Below are positions 8,488-16,458 of a DNA stretch of 24,587 nucleotides, piece after piece. The notes under the pieces were generated by a model that was given only the letters and a program-made list of their open reading frames with translations, made no database searches and was not told the DNA's origin. Every line of letters begins with the position of its first letter. Positions within the stretch are counted from its first letter, which is position 1. Made by a program: the position numbers and the translations under genes. This DNA is from Acetobacteraceae bacterium (GTDB taxonomy: Bacteria; Pseudomonadota; Alphaproteobacteria; Acetobacterales; Acetobacteraceae): contig JASHVB010000915.1 in NCBI GenBank assembly GCA_030039695.1, positions 1-24,587 of the forward strand, in the 5' to 3' direction.

Positions 8488-8730
8488 ATGACAGCCAAAG
8501 AGGACATCGAAAGAGCGCTACTTGATGTCAGGAAGGCGTATCGATTGCTGTACCGGCCAGAATTAACGGTACGCACCCATGGTATGCATGTGCCGCCCCG
8601 TAACGATCAGGGAGCAGTTTCATCGAGTCTGCCAATGCGTTGTCTTGCGACGCCGCTATCGGGCAGTGTCCTGGCGTTATCCGAACGGACCGGGACCCGG
8701 GCCATAGGTATTGCTGATATGGGCTTGTGA
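8488..8730 (+). pseudogene. Truncated ORF with a genuine-looking start
   Basis: An ATG at 8488, preceded by GGGAGG about six bases upstream, opens MTAKEDIERALLDVRKAYRL followed by LYR. This is a plausible helical N-terminus of a real protein. From about 8560 the translation becomes low quality (PELTVRTHGMHVPPRN...) and the frame ends at 8730 without recognisable motifs. I infer that only the first 24 codons or so are native and the rest is foreign sequence after a rearrangement. It lies directly downstream of the nested palindrome. The family is not recognised. A real 80-aa protein is possible but less likely. Confidence 0.35.
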
Positions 8731-8784
8731 TGTTGCCATCGCGTCTGCTTGCGGGTACCGCGAAGGCGTTTCGTTATCTCTGGC

Positions 8785-9954
8785 CTATTCACCACCCACC
8801 CCGTGCCCGCGGGCACGAATCTCAGTTGAGGACGTGTCAGAGCGGAATCGGTTCTCGGGGATTTCGATGAAGAGGTCGATATACCGTCGCGGCACAGCGA
8901 TGTCCGTCAGCGCGCGCACACGCCCCGATGCATCGATGCGACACGCCACCAGAAAGCTTGCCCCGGAATTGGCGATTTCCTCGAGCGCGAGGTGCATCCG
9001 ATCCTCGTCATCGCTATAGTATTTCGCCTGGAACAACCGCTCCGCCGTATCCGCGCCGATCACGAACGTGGCCCCGGGAAACAGGCGGGACTTGTCGAGG
9101 AATGTCGGCGCCCGCGTGAGTTCGACCGGCGATTTCCAGGCGAATTGCGCGACCCGGCGTCGCACCGCCTCGCCCGCCAGAGGCGGCTTGTCGACGTTGG
9201 TGACAGAGATTTCGAACGCGAGCGGAGGCTGCCTCAGCTCCTGGGCGACACGCGCCAGCGCCACATGTCCCTCGTGCACGGGATTGAACGACCCAGGCAT
9301 CACCACAGAGGGAATGGGCGCTGACAGTGCTATTTGTCCGTCGGGCTGGACCGTGATGCGATCAACCTGGCTGGCGAGAAGCTGATCGATGGGATCCGGG
9401 CTTGCGACGGCCGTCTCTGCGAATTGTTCATCCGCATCAAGCAGGCTGCCTGGCGATGGTGCCGCGATCCGGCACGCGCGGGCGAGCCACAGGACGATCG
9501 CGTGTGCAACGAGGTCTTCTTCCGCGGCACGATCACGTCGGCCCTTGGCCAAAATGCCGGTGCAGTGCGCGACGCCAGCGGCGTCGGCGAAGGCGATGTG
9601 AAATCGATGCTCGCCTCGATGCGGGCGATCGCTTACCAGTGCCGCCGTCGCGCCGAGGCCCAGCAGATCGCTGCCCGCTGGTGCCAGCGCGGCCGCGCGT
9701 GCGCGTGCGATACGTGCCATCGCTATCGCGGTGTCAGCATTACTCGCGTGTGTCGGCTCGAAGCCCAAATAAGTCGCGAGCGCGTGCTGGTCGTAGGGGA
9801 TCTGCGCCTCGATCAACAGCCGCGAACCGCCGGGCACGCGCAGCAACTCGCCGATCGCGCCGCTGCCACCTCCGGTGATTGCGAGTGCCGCCTTGCGGCC
9901 CGACCCGTGCAATGCGGAGATCAAAGGCTGCCACGTAGTATCCGATGGCCTCAT
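8785..9954 (-). CDS. CinA-like domain fused to an NMNAT-like nucleotidyltransferase
   Basis: This 389-aa protein has two domains. The N-terminal part (about 1-165) resembles the CinA C-terminal/PncC fold (NMN deamidase), with TGGGSGAIGELLRVPGGS at 27-44 and a GLGATAALVSDRPHRGEH segment in place of the usual GIAGPxG region. The C-terminal part (about 215-385) is a class-I nucleotidyltransferase, with the signature GSFNPVHEGH at 221-230 (GxFxPxHxGH, the ATP-binding HxGH) and SSTEIR at 375-380 (the second, ISSTxIR-type motif). Known NMN deamidases make nicotinate mononucleotide and NMNAT enzymes adenylate it, so a bifunctional pyridine-nucleotide salvage role is an attractive inference. Substrates are not proven, and the altered CinA motif may mean a different activity. 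The start ATG has no strong Shine-Dalgarno sequence. It is the first gene after a 480-bp gap. Confidence 0.85.
   Translation of the reverse strand: MRPSDTTWQPLISALHGSGRKAALAITGGGSGAIGELLRVPGGSRLLIEAQIPYDQHALATYLGFEPTHASNADTAIAMARIARARAAALAPAGSDLLGLGATAALVSDRPHRGEHRFHIAFADAAGVAHCTGILAKGRRDRAAEEDLVAHAIVLWLARACRIAAPSPGSLLDADEQFAETAVASPDPIDQLLASQVDRITVQPDGQIALSAPIPSVVMPGSFNPVHEGHVALARVAQELRQPPLAFEISVTNVDKPPLAGEAVRRRVAQFAWKSPVELTRAPTFLDKSRLFPGATFVIGADTAERLFQAKYYSDDEDRMHLALEEIANSGASFLVACRIDASGRVRALTDIAVPRRYIDLFIEIPENRFRSDTSSTEIRARGHGVGGE
8802..8817. other. Perfect 16-bp palindrome at the 3' end of the CinA-like gene
   Basis: CGTGCCCGCGGGCACG is fully self-complementary and overlaps the last codons of the minus-strand gene. 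It could be chance in GC-rich DNA, a methylation or binding site, or part of a 3' RNA structure. No U-tract follows on the minus strand. Confidence 0.3.
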
Positions 9955-10436
9955 GGTGGGTATGTGGTCCGACCCTTAAAGGTGCGTTTGGGATGCTGAA
10001 ATGCAGTTTGGGCAGAGTCAACAGAGTGCCTGGACGGAGATCGCACATGCTCGCCAGCAACAGCCTCGCTGAGTTCCTGCGGGACAATGCACTCGACTTG
10101 GCCAGCTTACGATGCGGCCGATGTCCCGCGAGACCGGCGTGTGCTGCAACGTGCTGATATTCGCCATAGTGACGACCGACACGGTCTGTGTCGGTCCGGC
10201 CTGATGATCAGAACCAGGTGCTATTCGAGGCGCTGAATCCAATCGGCTGCTCAACTACAAGAAACAGGGCACGCCATAACCCCCGCTTTCCGCCCCGTGC
10301 CCGACCGCTTGCTCGACGAACCCGACGAACTTGCCACCTGAGCGCGCGCGATGCCGGCCGCGGCGTGCTGGGTCGCGGTGAAGCGGAAAAGGACGGTCCT
10401 AGCGGGATAAATCAACCGGAACGCCCTGAACCTTAC
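9955..10436. other. Gap without a confident gene; one short C-terminal-like fragment and a hairpin
   Basis: This 482-bp gap separates the start of the CinA-like gene from the stop of the SDR gene, both on the minus strand. The minus-strand promoter of the former should lie at its left end. In the plus direction, a frame ending at a TAA near 10280 reads GAESNRLLNYKKQGTP, which looks like the tail of a lost protein that I cannot identify. A perfect 8-bp stem with a 5-nt loop is described separately. No long ORF in the gap has coding character. The plus-strand frame crossing 10188-11246 is an antisense shadow of the SDR. Confidence 0.4.
10175..10195. other. Perfect 8-bp stem hairpin
   Basis: ACCGACAC (10175-10182) pairs with GTGTCGGT (10188-10195) around a 5-nt loop. 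It lacks a U-tract on both strands, so it is a weak terminator candidate. It could also be an operator-like dyad. Confidence 0.35.
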
Positions 10437-11408
10437 TCAGCGTCCCGGATACCACCCCGCTTGTTCGGAAAAGCGCGCGTAGAACTCCGGCTCGTAAGCG
10501 TGATCGGGATCCTGCCGGACCATTGTGTCGATCAGATGCGCATCCGGACCGACCAGGATGCGCAGTCTGCCGGCCTTCACCCCGTCGAGGATGATCGTCG
10601 CCGCCTCGGCTGCGCTGGTCGGAGCCTCGGTCACGAAGCGGCGGGCCCGTTCGGCCAACCCGGCGCGGATCTCATCATCCGACATCGCCGACACGTCGCG
10701 GCCCATCGAAGCCAACCGTGCACGCGCCCGCACGATCTGCGCCACCCCGATTTCGTCGGAGTCGCTGTCGGTCAGCACCTTCAGCGAGTTCACCCGGATG
10801 CCGGTCCCGATATGCCCCGGCATGACAACCGAGACCTTGATGTGCGGCGCATTTATGCGGAAGTCGGCGATCAGCGCCTCGGTGAAGCCTTTCACCGCGA
10901 ACTTCGCCGCGGAATAGGCGGTGTGCGGCACAGCGGGGCCGACCGACGCCCAGAAGCCGTTGATGCTGCTGGTGTTGATCAGATGCGCCTCGTTCGCTGC
11001 GCGCAGCAGCGGCAGGAAGACGCGGGTGGTGAGGTAAACCCCACCCCAACAGATGTTGAATGTGCGCTCCCACTCATCGCGGTCATTGGCGATCATGCTG
11101 CCCCCACCGCTGATGCCAGCGTTGTTGAACAGCAGGTGGATACAGTCGGTCCCATGCTGTGCCGCAGCCTCGTCGCGAAAGCGCAGCACCTCGATCTCGC
11201 GCGACACGTCGGCAAGGTGCGCGGTGAGCCGCACTCCCTGCGGTAACCCCGTCGCTTGGCAGCGCGCCTGCGTTTCGGCCAGCCCCCGGGCGGAGACGTC
11301 GCACATTGCGACGTGGCAGCCTTCAGCCACCAACTGGCACACCAGTTCACGCCCCATGCCCGATCCGCCGCCGGTAACGACAGCAATCCGGCCGGAGAAT
11401 TCCTTCAT
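10437..11408 (-). CDS. SDR-family NAD(P)-dependent oxidoreductase
   Basis: This 323-aa short-chain dehydrogenase has the Rossmann cofactor motif TGGGSGMG at 12-19, NNAG at 95-98 and the catalytic YSAAK with Y165 and K169, preceded by the NTSS strand (145-148). It is longer than the classical 250-aa SDR because of a C-terminal extension (about 200-323) rich in acidic and Arg residues, a form often seen in SDRs of unassigned substrate. An Asp (D37) after the second beta-strand suggests a preference for NAD over NADP, as an inference. The ATG at 11408 has a strong GGGGAGGAAA just upstream. The LLM-class flavin enzyme gene ends 128 bases upstream on the same strand, so the two may be co-transcribed and act on related alcohol/ketone substrates. 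Confidence 0.92.
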   Translation of the reverse strand: MKEFSGRIAVVTGGGSGMGRELVCQLVAEGCHVAMCDVSARGLAETQARCQATGLPQGVRLTAHLADVSREIEVLRFRDEAAAQHGTDCIHLLFNNAGISGGGSMIANDRDEWERTFNICWGGVYLTTRVFLPLLRAANEAHLINTSSINGFWASVGPAVPHTAYSAAKFAVKGFTEALIADFRINAPHIKVSVVMPGHIGTGIRVNSLKVLTDSDSDEIGVAQIVRARARLASMGRDVSAMSDDEIRAGLAERARRFVTEAPTSAAEAATIILDGVKAGRLRILVGPDAHLIDTMVRQDPDHAYEPEFYARFSEQAGWYPGR

Positions 11409-11536
11409 GGGTTTCCTCCCCTAGGGCTGGTGGCCACCGCCGCGTTTAACGCACTTTTGGTGAGCCGGAAATCGCCGCGTTTCGTCTCGCTGTGAGGCAC
11501 GCGTCCCGAGCCGTTCGCAGTCAAGTGGGACCTGCG

Positions 11537-12532
11537 CTAGGTGGGAGCGCAGGCCCGGATCGTGGCTTCGAAGCGTGCTTTGGCGCAAGGGCCGCGGGCG
11601 AACGGACTGATGATCGGCACGTCGATGCCCGATTGCCGATACGCCTCGAGCCGTGTGCGGCATTGGTCCGGTGTGCCGGCGATGCTGGTCGCATCGATCA
11701 TCGCGTCACTGACCGCGCGCTCTGTTGCTGCGCGGTCGCCACGCGACCATGCCTCGGCGATCGCCGCGGCCTCTGCGGCAAAGCCATGCTCTGCCATCAG
11801 TTTGTTGTAGCGCGGAAAGAAGCCGGCATAGAAGGCAAGGCCTGGCCGCAACACCGCGCGTGCGGCAGAGCGCGTTTCGCCGATTGCCGTTGGTAGCAAC
11901 GTGGTGATCTCGATCCTGCCGGGGTCGCGTCCGACGCTACTCGCGGCCTCGGCGAGCTGCGCGCGAACCGGTGCGGCGGTGTTGAGAGTGCTGCGGGTCA
12001 GAATGATGCCGTCGGCGACCTCGCCGCACAGCGCGATGCCTTTGGGGAACACGGCCGATAGATACAGCGGAACGTTCGGGTGGCGCGGTGCGTACCACAA
12101 ATCGAATTTCTCGATGCGGATCGTCTCGCCATCGAATTGCACCTGACCGTCGCGTAGCAAGGTGCGAATGATGGCGACGGTCTCGCGCGTACGGGTCAGC
12201 GGCTTGCTGTAGGCAACCCCGTGTTCCGGGCCGACCTGCGCCTTATGGCTGGATCCAAGTCCGAGAATGAATCGCCCGTTGCAGAGGTCCATCACTGAGG
12301 AGGCTGCCATTGCGATCGTCGGCGCGGTGCGGACAAAGACGCTGCTGATGCTGGTGCCGAGGATGATGCGCGAGGTCCGCGTCGCGCAGGCGGCCAGGAT
12401 GGCGAACTGGTCGCCGCCGTGACCTTCGGCGACCCAAGCCGACTCGTAGCCAAGGCTTTCGGCGAGGACGACCAAGTCGATGATCTCGGCCGGATTGGGA
12501 CCGCCGGAAATAGCGATGCCGATTCTGTTCAT
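11537..12532 (-). CDS. LLM-class flavin-dependent oxidoreductase (luciferase-like, possibly F420-dependent)
   Basis: This 331-aa TIM-barrel protein has the features of the luciferase-like monooxygenase family. These are an N-terminal MNRIGIAISGG strand, LAESLGYESAWVAEGHGG, TSRIILGTSISSVFVRTAP (the cofactor-side loop), GRFILGLGSSHKAQVGPEHG and a C-terminal SIAGTPDQCRTRLEAYRQSG segment typical of F420- or FMN-dependent members. An open frame continues upstream to 12988, but that extension is antisense to the DUF2252 gene. The ATG at 12532 was chosen because the barrel begins there; its Shine-Dalgarno sequence is weak. FMN and F420 use cannot be told apart from this sequence alone. It precedes the SDR gene in the same direction. 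The substrate is unknown. Confidence 0.88.
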   Translation of the reverse strand: MNRIGIAISGGPNPAEIIDLVVLAESLGYESAWVAEGHGGDQFAILAACATRTSRIILGTSISSVFVRTAPTIAMAASSVMDLCNGRFILGLGSSHKAQVGPEHGVAYSKPLTRTRETVAIIRTLLRDGQVQFDGETIRIEKFDLWYAPRHPNVPLYLSAVFPKGIALCGEVADGIILTRSTLNTAAPVRAQLAEAASSVGRDPGRIEITTLLPTAIGETRSAARAVLRPGLAFYAGFFPRYNKLMAEHGFAAEAAAIAEAWSRGDRAATERAVSDAMIDATSIAGTPDQCRTRLEAYRQSGIDVPIISPFARGPCAKARFEATIRACAPT

Positions 12533-12646
12533 GCTACGCCCGCGAGTGTGCCGCCGACAGCAAGCACGCGCGCGGCGTCCCGGTCCAGCCAGGGCGGGCT
12601 GCATCACCTCACAAGCACGCGATATCAGCATACCGTACGTCGCGGC

Positions 12647-12811
12647 GTGTATCGTTGGGCATCCATTACCGCTTTTCCGGATATCATCATCCCCGTGGAC
12701 GTGGGGCCGAAGACCCCGTTGCTGCTGCATATCGACCATGAGGCGCTCGCGGGCCTGCTGTTGCAGCCGCCGCTGTGGCGTGTCACGCTGACGCGTGTGA
12801 CAGTCCGGTGA
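12647..12811 (+). pseudogene. Possible C-terminal remnant or very small ORF upstream of the DUF2252 gene
   Basis: A plus frame ending at a TGA (12809-12811), four bases before the DUF2252 ATG, has protein-like composition: ITAFPDIIIPVDVGPKTP then LLLHIDHEALAGLLLQ. It has no clear start or Shine-Dalgarno sequence. The GTG at 12647 is only the first plausible in-frame start. It may be the tail of a lost gene whose body was replaced, or a small protein translationally coupled to the DUF2252 gene. Family not recognised. Confidence 0.25.
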
Positions 12812-12815
12812 CACC

Positions 12816-14198
12816 ATGAGCGTCAGCGACGTCCGTATTGAACGTCCTCCGGCCGCAACCCAGCCCCCTGACGAACGACGTCGGGCTGGTGCCGCACTGC
12901 GCTCCGAAGTGCCGCGCAGCGCACATGGCGGTTGGACGCCCCCTTCCGACCGACGTGATCCGGTCGAGATCCTGATCGAACAAGGCAAGAGTCGGGTCCC
13001 GGAACTGCTGCCGATCCGCTATGGACGCATGCGCACTGACCCTTTTGCCTTTTTGCGGGGGGCAGCTGCGGTCATGGCGTCAGATTTGTCCCGCTTGCCC
13101 AGAACCAGGATTCGCATACAGGCCTGCGGCGACGCTCACCTCAACAATTTCGGGTCGTACGCAACCGCTGAGGGGTTGCCGGTCTTCGATATCAACGACT
13201 TCGACGAGACGCTGCCCGCTCCCTTCGAGTGGGATCTGAAGCGCCTCGCAACCAGCCTGGTCGTGGCCGGTCGGGTTGCACAATATTCAGCGAAAGCGGC
13301 ACGCAGGCTCGCGCTTGGCGTTGTCCAATCCTACCGCGAGTACATCGCAGCGCTTGCGCAACTGCCACCGGTCGAGGCGTGGAACCGTCACGTCGATCTT
13401 GGGCGGGAGATTGGCCGGATCGACAACCTCAAGGTACGCGCTGCTGTGGAAAAGCGCCTCGCACAGGTACTGGAGAGCAGTACGAAGCATTTCGGTTTGG
13501 TGGAGGAGAACGGAGGAAGCGTCCGCATCCGGGAGAAGCCGCCACTCGTCTATCATCTGAATGCGCATACCCTGCCGGCACACAAGGCCTTCGCGTCCTA
13601 TGCGAAGACACTGCAGGAGGATCGCCGTGTGCTACTGCACCGCTATACTCTGCAGGACGTGGCGTTCAAGGTGGTCGGCGTCGGCAGTGTCGGGACCTTC
13701 TGTGCGATCGGTCTCCTGACGGCCGGAGACGGCTCGCCGCTGCTCTTGCAGATCAAGGAGGCGCAGGAATCGGCCCTCGCGCCGTTTGCCGGTCCATCCA
13801 ACTACACCAATCAAGGAGAAAGGGTTGTTGTCGGCCAGCGTATGATGCAGGCAGCCACTGATATGTTTCTCGGCTGGACGCGGGAACCGATCGGTGGGCG
13901 ACAGTTCTATATCAGGCGGCTGAAGGACTCGCGGTTGGCCGATATCGGAACGCGGCTTGAGGCGGCGCTGCCATTCTACGCCTCACTTTGCGGCCGTACA
14001 CTGGCTCGGGCACACGCACGCGCTGGCGATCCGGCAATGGTTTCCGGATATGTCGGCAGCGGTTCCGCCTTCGATGAGGCGATCGCCGAATTTGCGGTAT
14101 CATATGCGGACCAGACCGAGAGGGATTGGCAGAGCTTCTTGACGGCCATCAAGGCTGAACGGATTGTCGCCGCGGTGCCCCCGACGAAGAAGACCTAG
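12816..14198 (+). CDS. DUF2252 family protein (kinase-like fold)
   Basis: This 460-aa protein matches the DUF2252 family in length and motifs. After a disordered, Arg/Pro-rich N-terminus (1-45) comes RYGRMRTDPFAFLRGAA (about 68-84), then CGDAHLNNFG at 104-113 and FDINDFDE at 124-131. The HLNN and INDFDE pair recalls the HGDLHxxN and IDFD catalytic and metal-binding motifs of phosphotransferase-type kinases, so a small-molecule or protein kinase activity is a reasonable inference but unproven. Later conserved pieces include LLQIKEAQESAL and NQGERVVVGQRMMQAATDMFLGW, and the C-terminal SYADQTERDW is also typical of the family. No membrane segment or signal peptide is seen. The ATG lacks a strong Shine-Dalgarno sequence. 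SulP starts 236 bases downstream on the same strand. Confidence 0.9.
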   Translation: MSVSDVRIERPPAATQPPDERRRAGAALRSEVPRSAHGGWTPPSDRRDPVEILIEQGKSRVPELLPIRYGRMRTDPFAFLRGAAAVMASDLSRLPRTRIRIQACGDAHLNNFGSYATAEGLPVFDINDFDETLPAPFEWDLKRLATSLVVAGRVAQYSAKAARRLALGVVQSYREYIAALAQLPPVEAWNRHVDLGREIGRIDNLKVRAAVEKRLAQVLESSTKHFGLVEENGGSVRIREKPPLVYHLNAHTLPAHKAFASYAKTLQEDRRVLLHRYTLQDVAFKVVGVGSVGTFCAIGLLTAGDGSPLLLQIKEAQESALAPFAGPSNYTNQGERVVVGQRMMQAATDMFLGWTREPIGGRQFYIRRLKDSRLADIGTRLEAALPFYASLCGRTLARAHARAGDPAMVSGYVGSGSAFDEAIAEFAVSYADQTERDWQSFLTAIKAERIVAAVPPTKKT

Positions 14199-14434
14199 GC
14201 CGCCGAGCGGGACACGATGCACCCGGGAGCGCTGGGCGTACAGAGCGAGATCGCTCCGTCGTGTGTGTTGGTCCACCTGACAGGTTCCCTCCCGACCACG
14301 CTAGGAGTGATGCTAGCGCGAGCCCAGCCCGTGCCGGTCGCGGCCCACAGTGCGTCGCACAAGCGCCGTCTTACGGAAGTCTCCGTCGGGCGTGGCTACG
14401 GTCTGCTTCCACTCCCGGCCGCGAGGAGGCTCTG
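14199..14434. promoter_or_regulatory. Leader of the SulP transporter gene with a short dyad
   Basis: This 236-bp gap precedes the transporter start and has no credible gene. CGCTAG (14299-14304) and CTAGCG (14313-14318) form a 6-bp dyad with an 8-nt spacer, possibly an operator or a small hairpin. The only clear control signal is GAGGAGG at 14423-14429, which sets the GTG start at 14435. Promoter boxes were not identified. Confidence 0.3.
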
Positions 14435-16105
14435 GTGAAATTGTTTGCAGCAGCTCGGCCCTGTGGAGGGCGGCAGGGAGCCGTGCGTGATGTCGTGGCC
14501 GGCGTGATCCTTGCGTCCATGAATGTTCCGCAACTATTGGGTTACGCACGCATTGCCGGCATGCCGTTGGTCAGCGGCCTTTATACCGCGCTGCTCGCCC
14601 CGATTGCGTTTGCTGCGCTTGGTTCGTCGCGGCACCTCGTCGTGGCCGCCGACTCCGGAACGGCAGCGATACTCGCGGCCGCACTCAGCCATATGGCTGA
14701 TCTCGGCAGCCCGCAGTATTTATCGCTCGCAGCCACAACCGCACTTCTTGCGGCCGGCATGCTTCTGCTGGCCCGGATCTTCAGACTGGGGTTTCTAGCA
14801 GATTTTCTATCGCGCACGGTCCTGGTCGGATTTCTCACAGGCGTTGGCGTTCAGGTTGCCATCGCGATGCTCGGGGACATGCTGGGGGTCGCAATCAATG
14901 CGCGCAACACAATCAAACAAGTGTGGGAGCTTGCGGGTGAAATTCCACACCTCAGTGTGCCTACGGTGATCCTTTCATCGCTTGTCGTGGTTACGATTCT
15001 GGTGGGTCGGCGGATTGCGCCACGCATTCCTGTCGCTCTGATCCTCGTCGTCGCTTCAATTGCGGCCAGCCGCGCTTGGAACCTCACCTCGCTCGGCATG
15101 GCGACGATTGGCCCTATTCCCGGAGGACTACCTTCACTCAGCCCTCCTCTCGCATCGTGGAGCGAGATCCCGCAACTCTTGCCTGTCGCGGCCTCCTGCT
15201 TCGTCGTGATCATGGCCCAGAGCGCCGCCACGGCTCGAGCGCTCGCGACACGTTACCAGGAACGCACTGATGAGGACGCAGACATATTGGGATTGTCCGC
15301 TGCCAATGCAGTCGCAGCCGTCAGTGGCGCATTTGTGGTCAACGGCAGCCCGACCCAGACCGCTATGGCTGATCGCGCTGGAGGCCGCAGTCAGCTCACT
15401 CAGATCGTGTTCGCGGGGTGCGTGCTTGTTGTCCTGTTGGCGCTAACCGGTCCCCTCCAGTATCTGCCTCGTTGTGTGCTGGCTGCGATCGTGTTCACGA
15501 TTGCAATCGGGATGGTCGACATGGCCACGCTCCGAGCGATGCGGCCAGAGAGCCCAGGCGAGTTCAAGCTTGCCCTCATTACGGCCGCTGCGGTCGCCTT
15601 CATCGGCGTCGAGCAAGGTGTCCTGTTGGCGATCGTGCTTTCGCTTCTGAGACATGTGCGCCAAAGCTACCGCCCGCATACGGAGGTGCTGCAACACGAT
15701 CCGAGCCGTGGTTGGGTCACGTTGCCAGCCACGCCAGGGCATCAGACAGAGCCCGGTCTTGTTCTCTATCGCTTCGGCGCGAACCTCTTCTATGCAAACG
15801 CAAACCGCTTCGCAGATGAGGCAGATGCTCTCGTGGGCGGTGCTCCCGACCCGGTTCGTTGGCTGGTAATCGAAGCCGACGCGATCGCCGATGTGGACTA
15901 CACGGCAGCGCGAGTGGTTTTGGCACTGATTGACGACCTGCACCGGAAGAGGGTGGGGATCGCGTTTGCCCGGGTAAGCGAATCGCTTCGCGCAGACATG
16001 GATCGCCACGGTGTTACCGCCGCTATTGGTGCCGAACACCTTTTCGCCACGCGGCATGATGCGCTCGCGGCGGTGCGCGGTTCGGCTTCGCCCAAGTCAG
16101 ATTAA
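14435..16105 (+). CDS. SulP-family anion transporter with a C-terminal STAS domain
   Basis: This 556-aa inner-membrane protein has the SulP (SLC26-like) layout. It starts with a short cytoplasmic N-terminus and GVILASMNVPQLLGYARIAG, the family's PQ.x.YA.xAG signature (residues about 26-45). About 10-14 hydrophobic segments follow up to residue 410, including LVVAADSGTAAILAAAL and the conserved AVSGAFVVNGSPTQTA loop. The STAS domain (about 440-545) contains VIEADAIADVDYTAARVVLAL at the position of the regulatory Ser/Thr loop. SulP members carry sulfate, bicarbonate, dicarboxylates or other anions; which one applies here cannot be read from sequence. The start was set at GTG 14435 because GAGGAGG lies five bases upstream, although the frame stays open back to 14261. 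Its neighbour is the DUF2252 gene. Confidence 0.9.
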   Translation: MKLFAAARPCGGRQGAVRDVVAGVILASMNVPQLLGYARIAGMPLVSGLYTALLAPIAFAALGSSRHLVVAADSGTAAILAAALSHMADLGSPQYLSLAATTALLAAGMLLLARIFRLGFLADFLSRTVLVGFLTGVGVQVAIAMLGDMLGVAINARNTIKQVWELAGEIPHLSVPTVILSSLVVVTILVGRRIAPRIPVALILVVASIAASRAWNLTSLGMATIGPIPGGLPSLSPPLASWSEIPQLLPVAASCFVVIMAQSAATARALATRYQERTDEDADILGLSAANAVAAVSGAFVVNGSPTQTAMADRAGGRSQLTQIVFAGCVLVVLLALTGPLQYLPRCVLAAIVFTIAIGMVDMATLRAMRPESPGEFKLALITAAAVAFIGVEQGVLLAIVLSLLRHVRQSYRPHTEVLQHDPSRGWVTLPATPGHQTEPGLVLYRFGANLFYANANRFADEADALVGGAPDPVRWLVIEADAIADVDYTAARVVLALIDDLHRKRVGIAFARVSESLRADMDRHGVTAAIGAEHLFATRHDALAAVRGSASPKSD

Positions 16106-16458
16106 CGATAAACGGATAGGGCGTGTTGTAATGCCAGTGGCGGACCATGTGGGCGTAGTACGGCGCGCCGAGACCGAGGGATCTCGTGGCCCGCCGACCA
16201 GGGAACGGCGGCTTCCGTACGGGCAACCCCCAAAGCCGACAGGGCACCAACCAGGCGAGTCCTCTGCCGTCCGACCACCTCTACCTTCAGCAGCACTTTC
16301 ACGTGAAACCTCAAAAGGCGAGGTTCACAAAACCGTTTCGTCTACGGACTGGTATCCCAAACGGTCATCCGACAGTCCAGTATCACCGCACCGATGCCGG
16401 CTTCCTGTGCCCGCTGCCACGTCCTCTTTGGCCAGAAGAAGACAAGGGGTCTCCCTCC
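16106..16458. other. Non-coding stretch with possible minus-strand remnants
   Basis: This 353-bp gap lies between the converging SulP gene and the CmcJ-like gene. Two minus-strand patches look protein-like but have no start and no matching frame around them: one near 16105-16170 reading YYAHMVRHWHYNTPYPFIV, and one near 16345-16445 reading WPKRTWQRAQEAGIGAVILD before a stop. They may be remains of genes lost when the CmcJ-like gene arrived. I do not recognise either. No terminator with a U-tract was found. Confidence 0.3.

Noticed and set aside
10188..11246. 352-aa plus-strand open frame
   Set aside because: It is antisense to the well-supported SDR gene. Its translation is Arg/His/Pro-rich with no family motif, typical of GC-rich shadow frames.
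12533..12988. N-terminal extension of the LLM-class enzyme to 483 aa
   Set aside because: The extra 152 residues are antisense to the DUF2252 gene, Arg-rich and without domain features. The barrel begins at the ATG at 12532.
14261..14434. N-terminal extension of the SulP transporter to 614 aa
   Set aside because: The extension is Arg/Pro-rich, and GAGGAGG lies just upstream of GTG 14435, where the family N-terminus begins.
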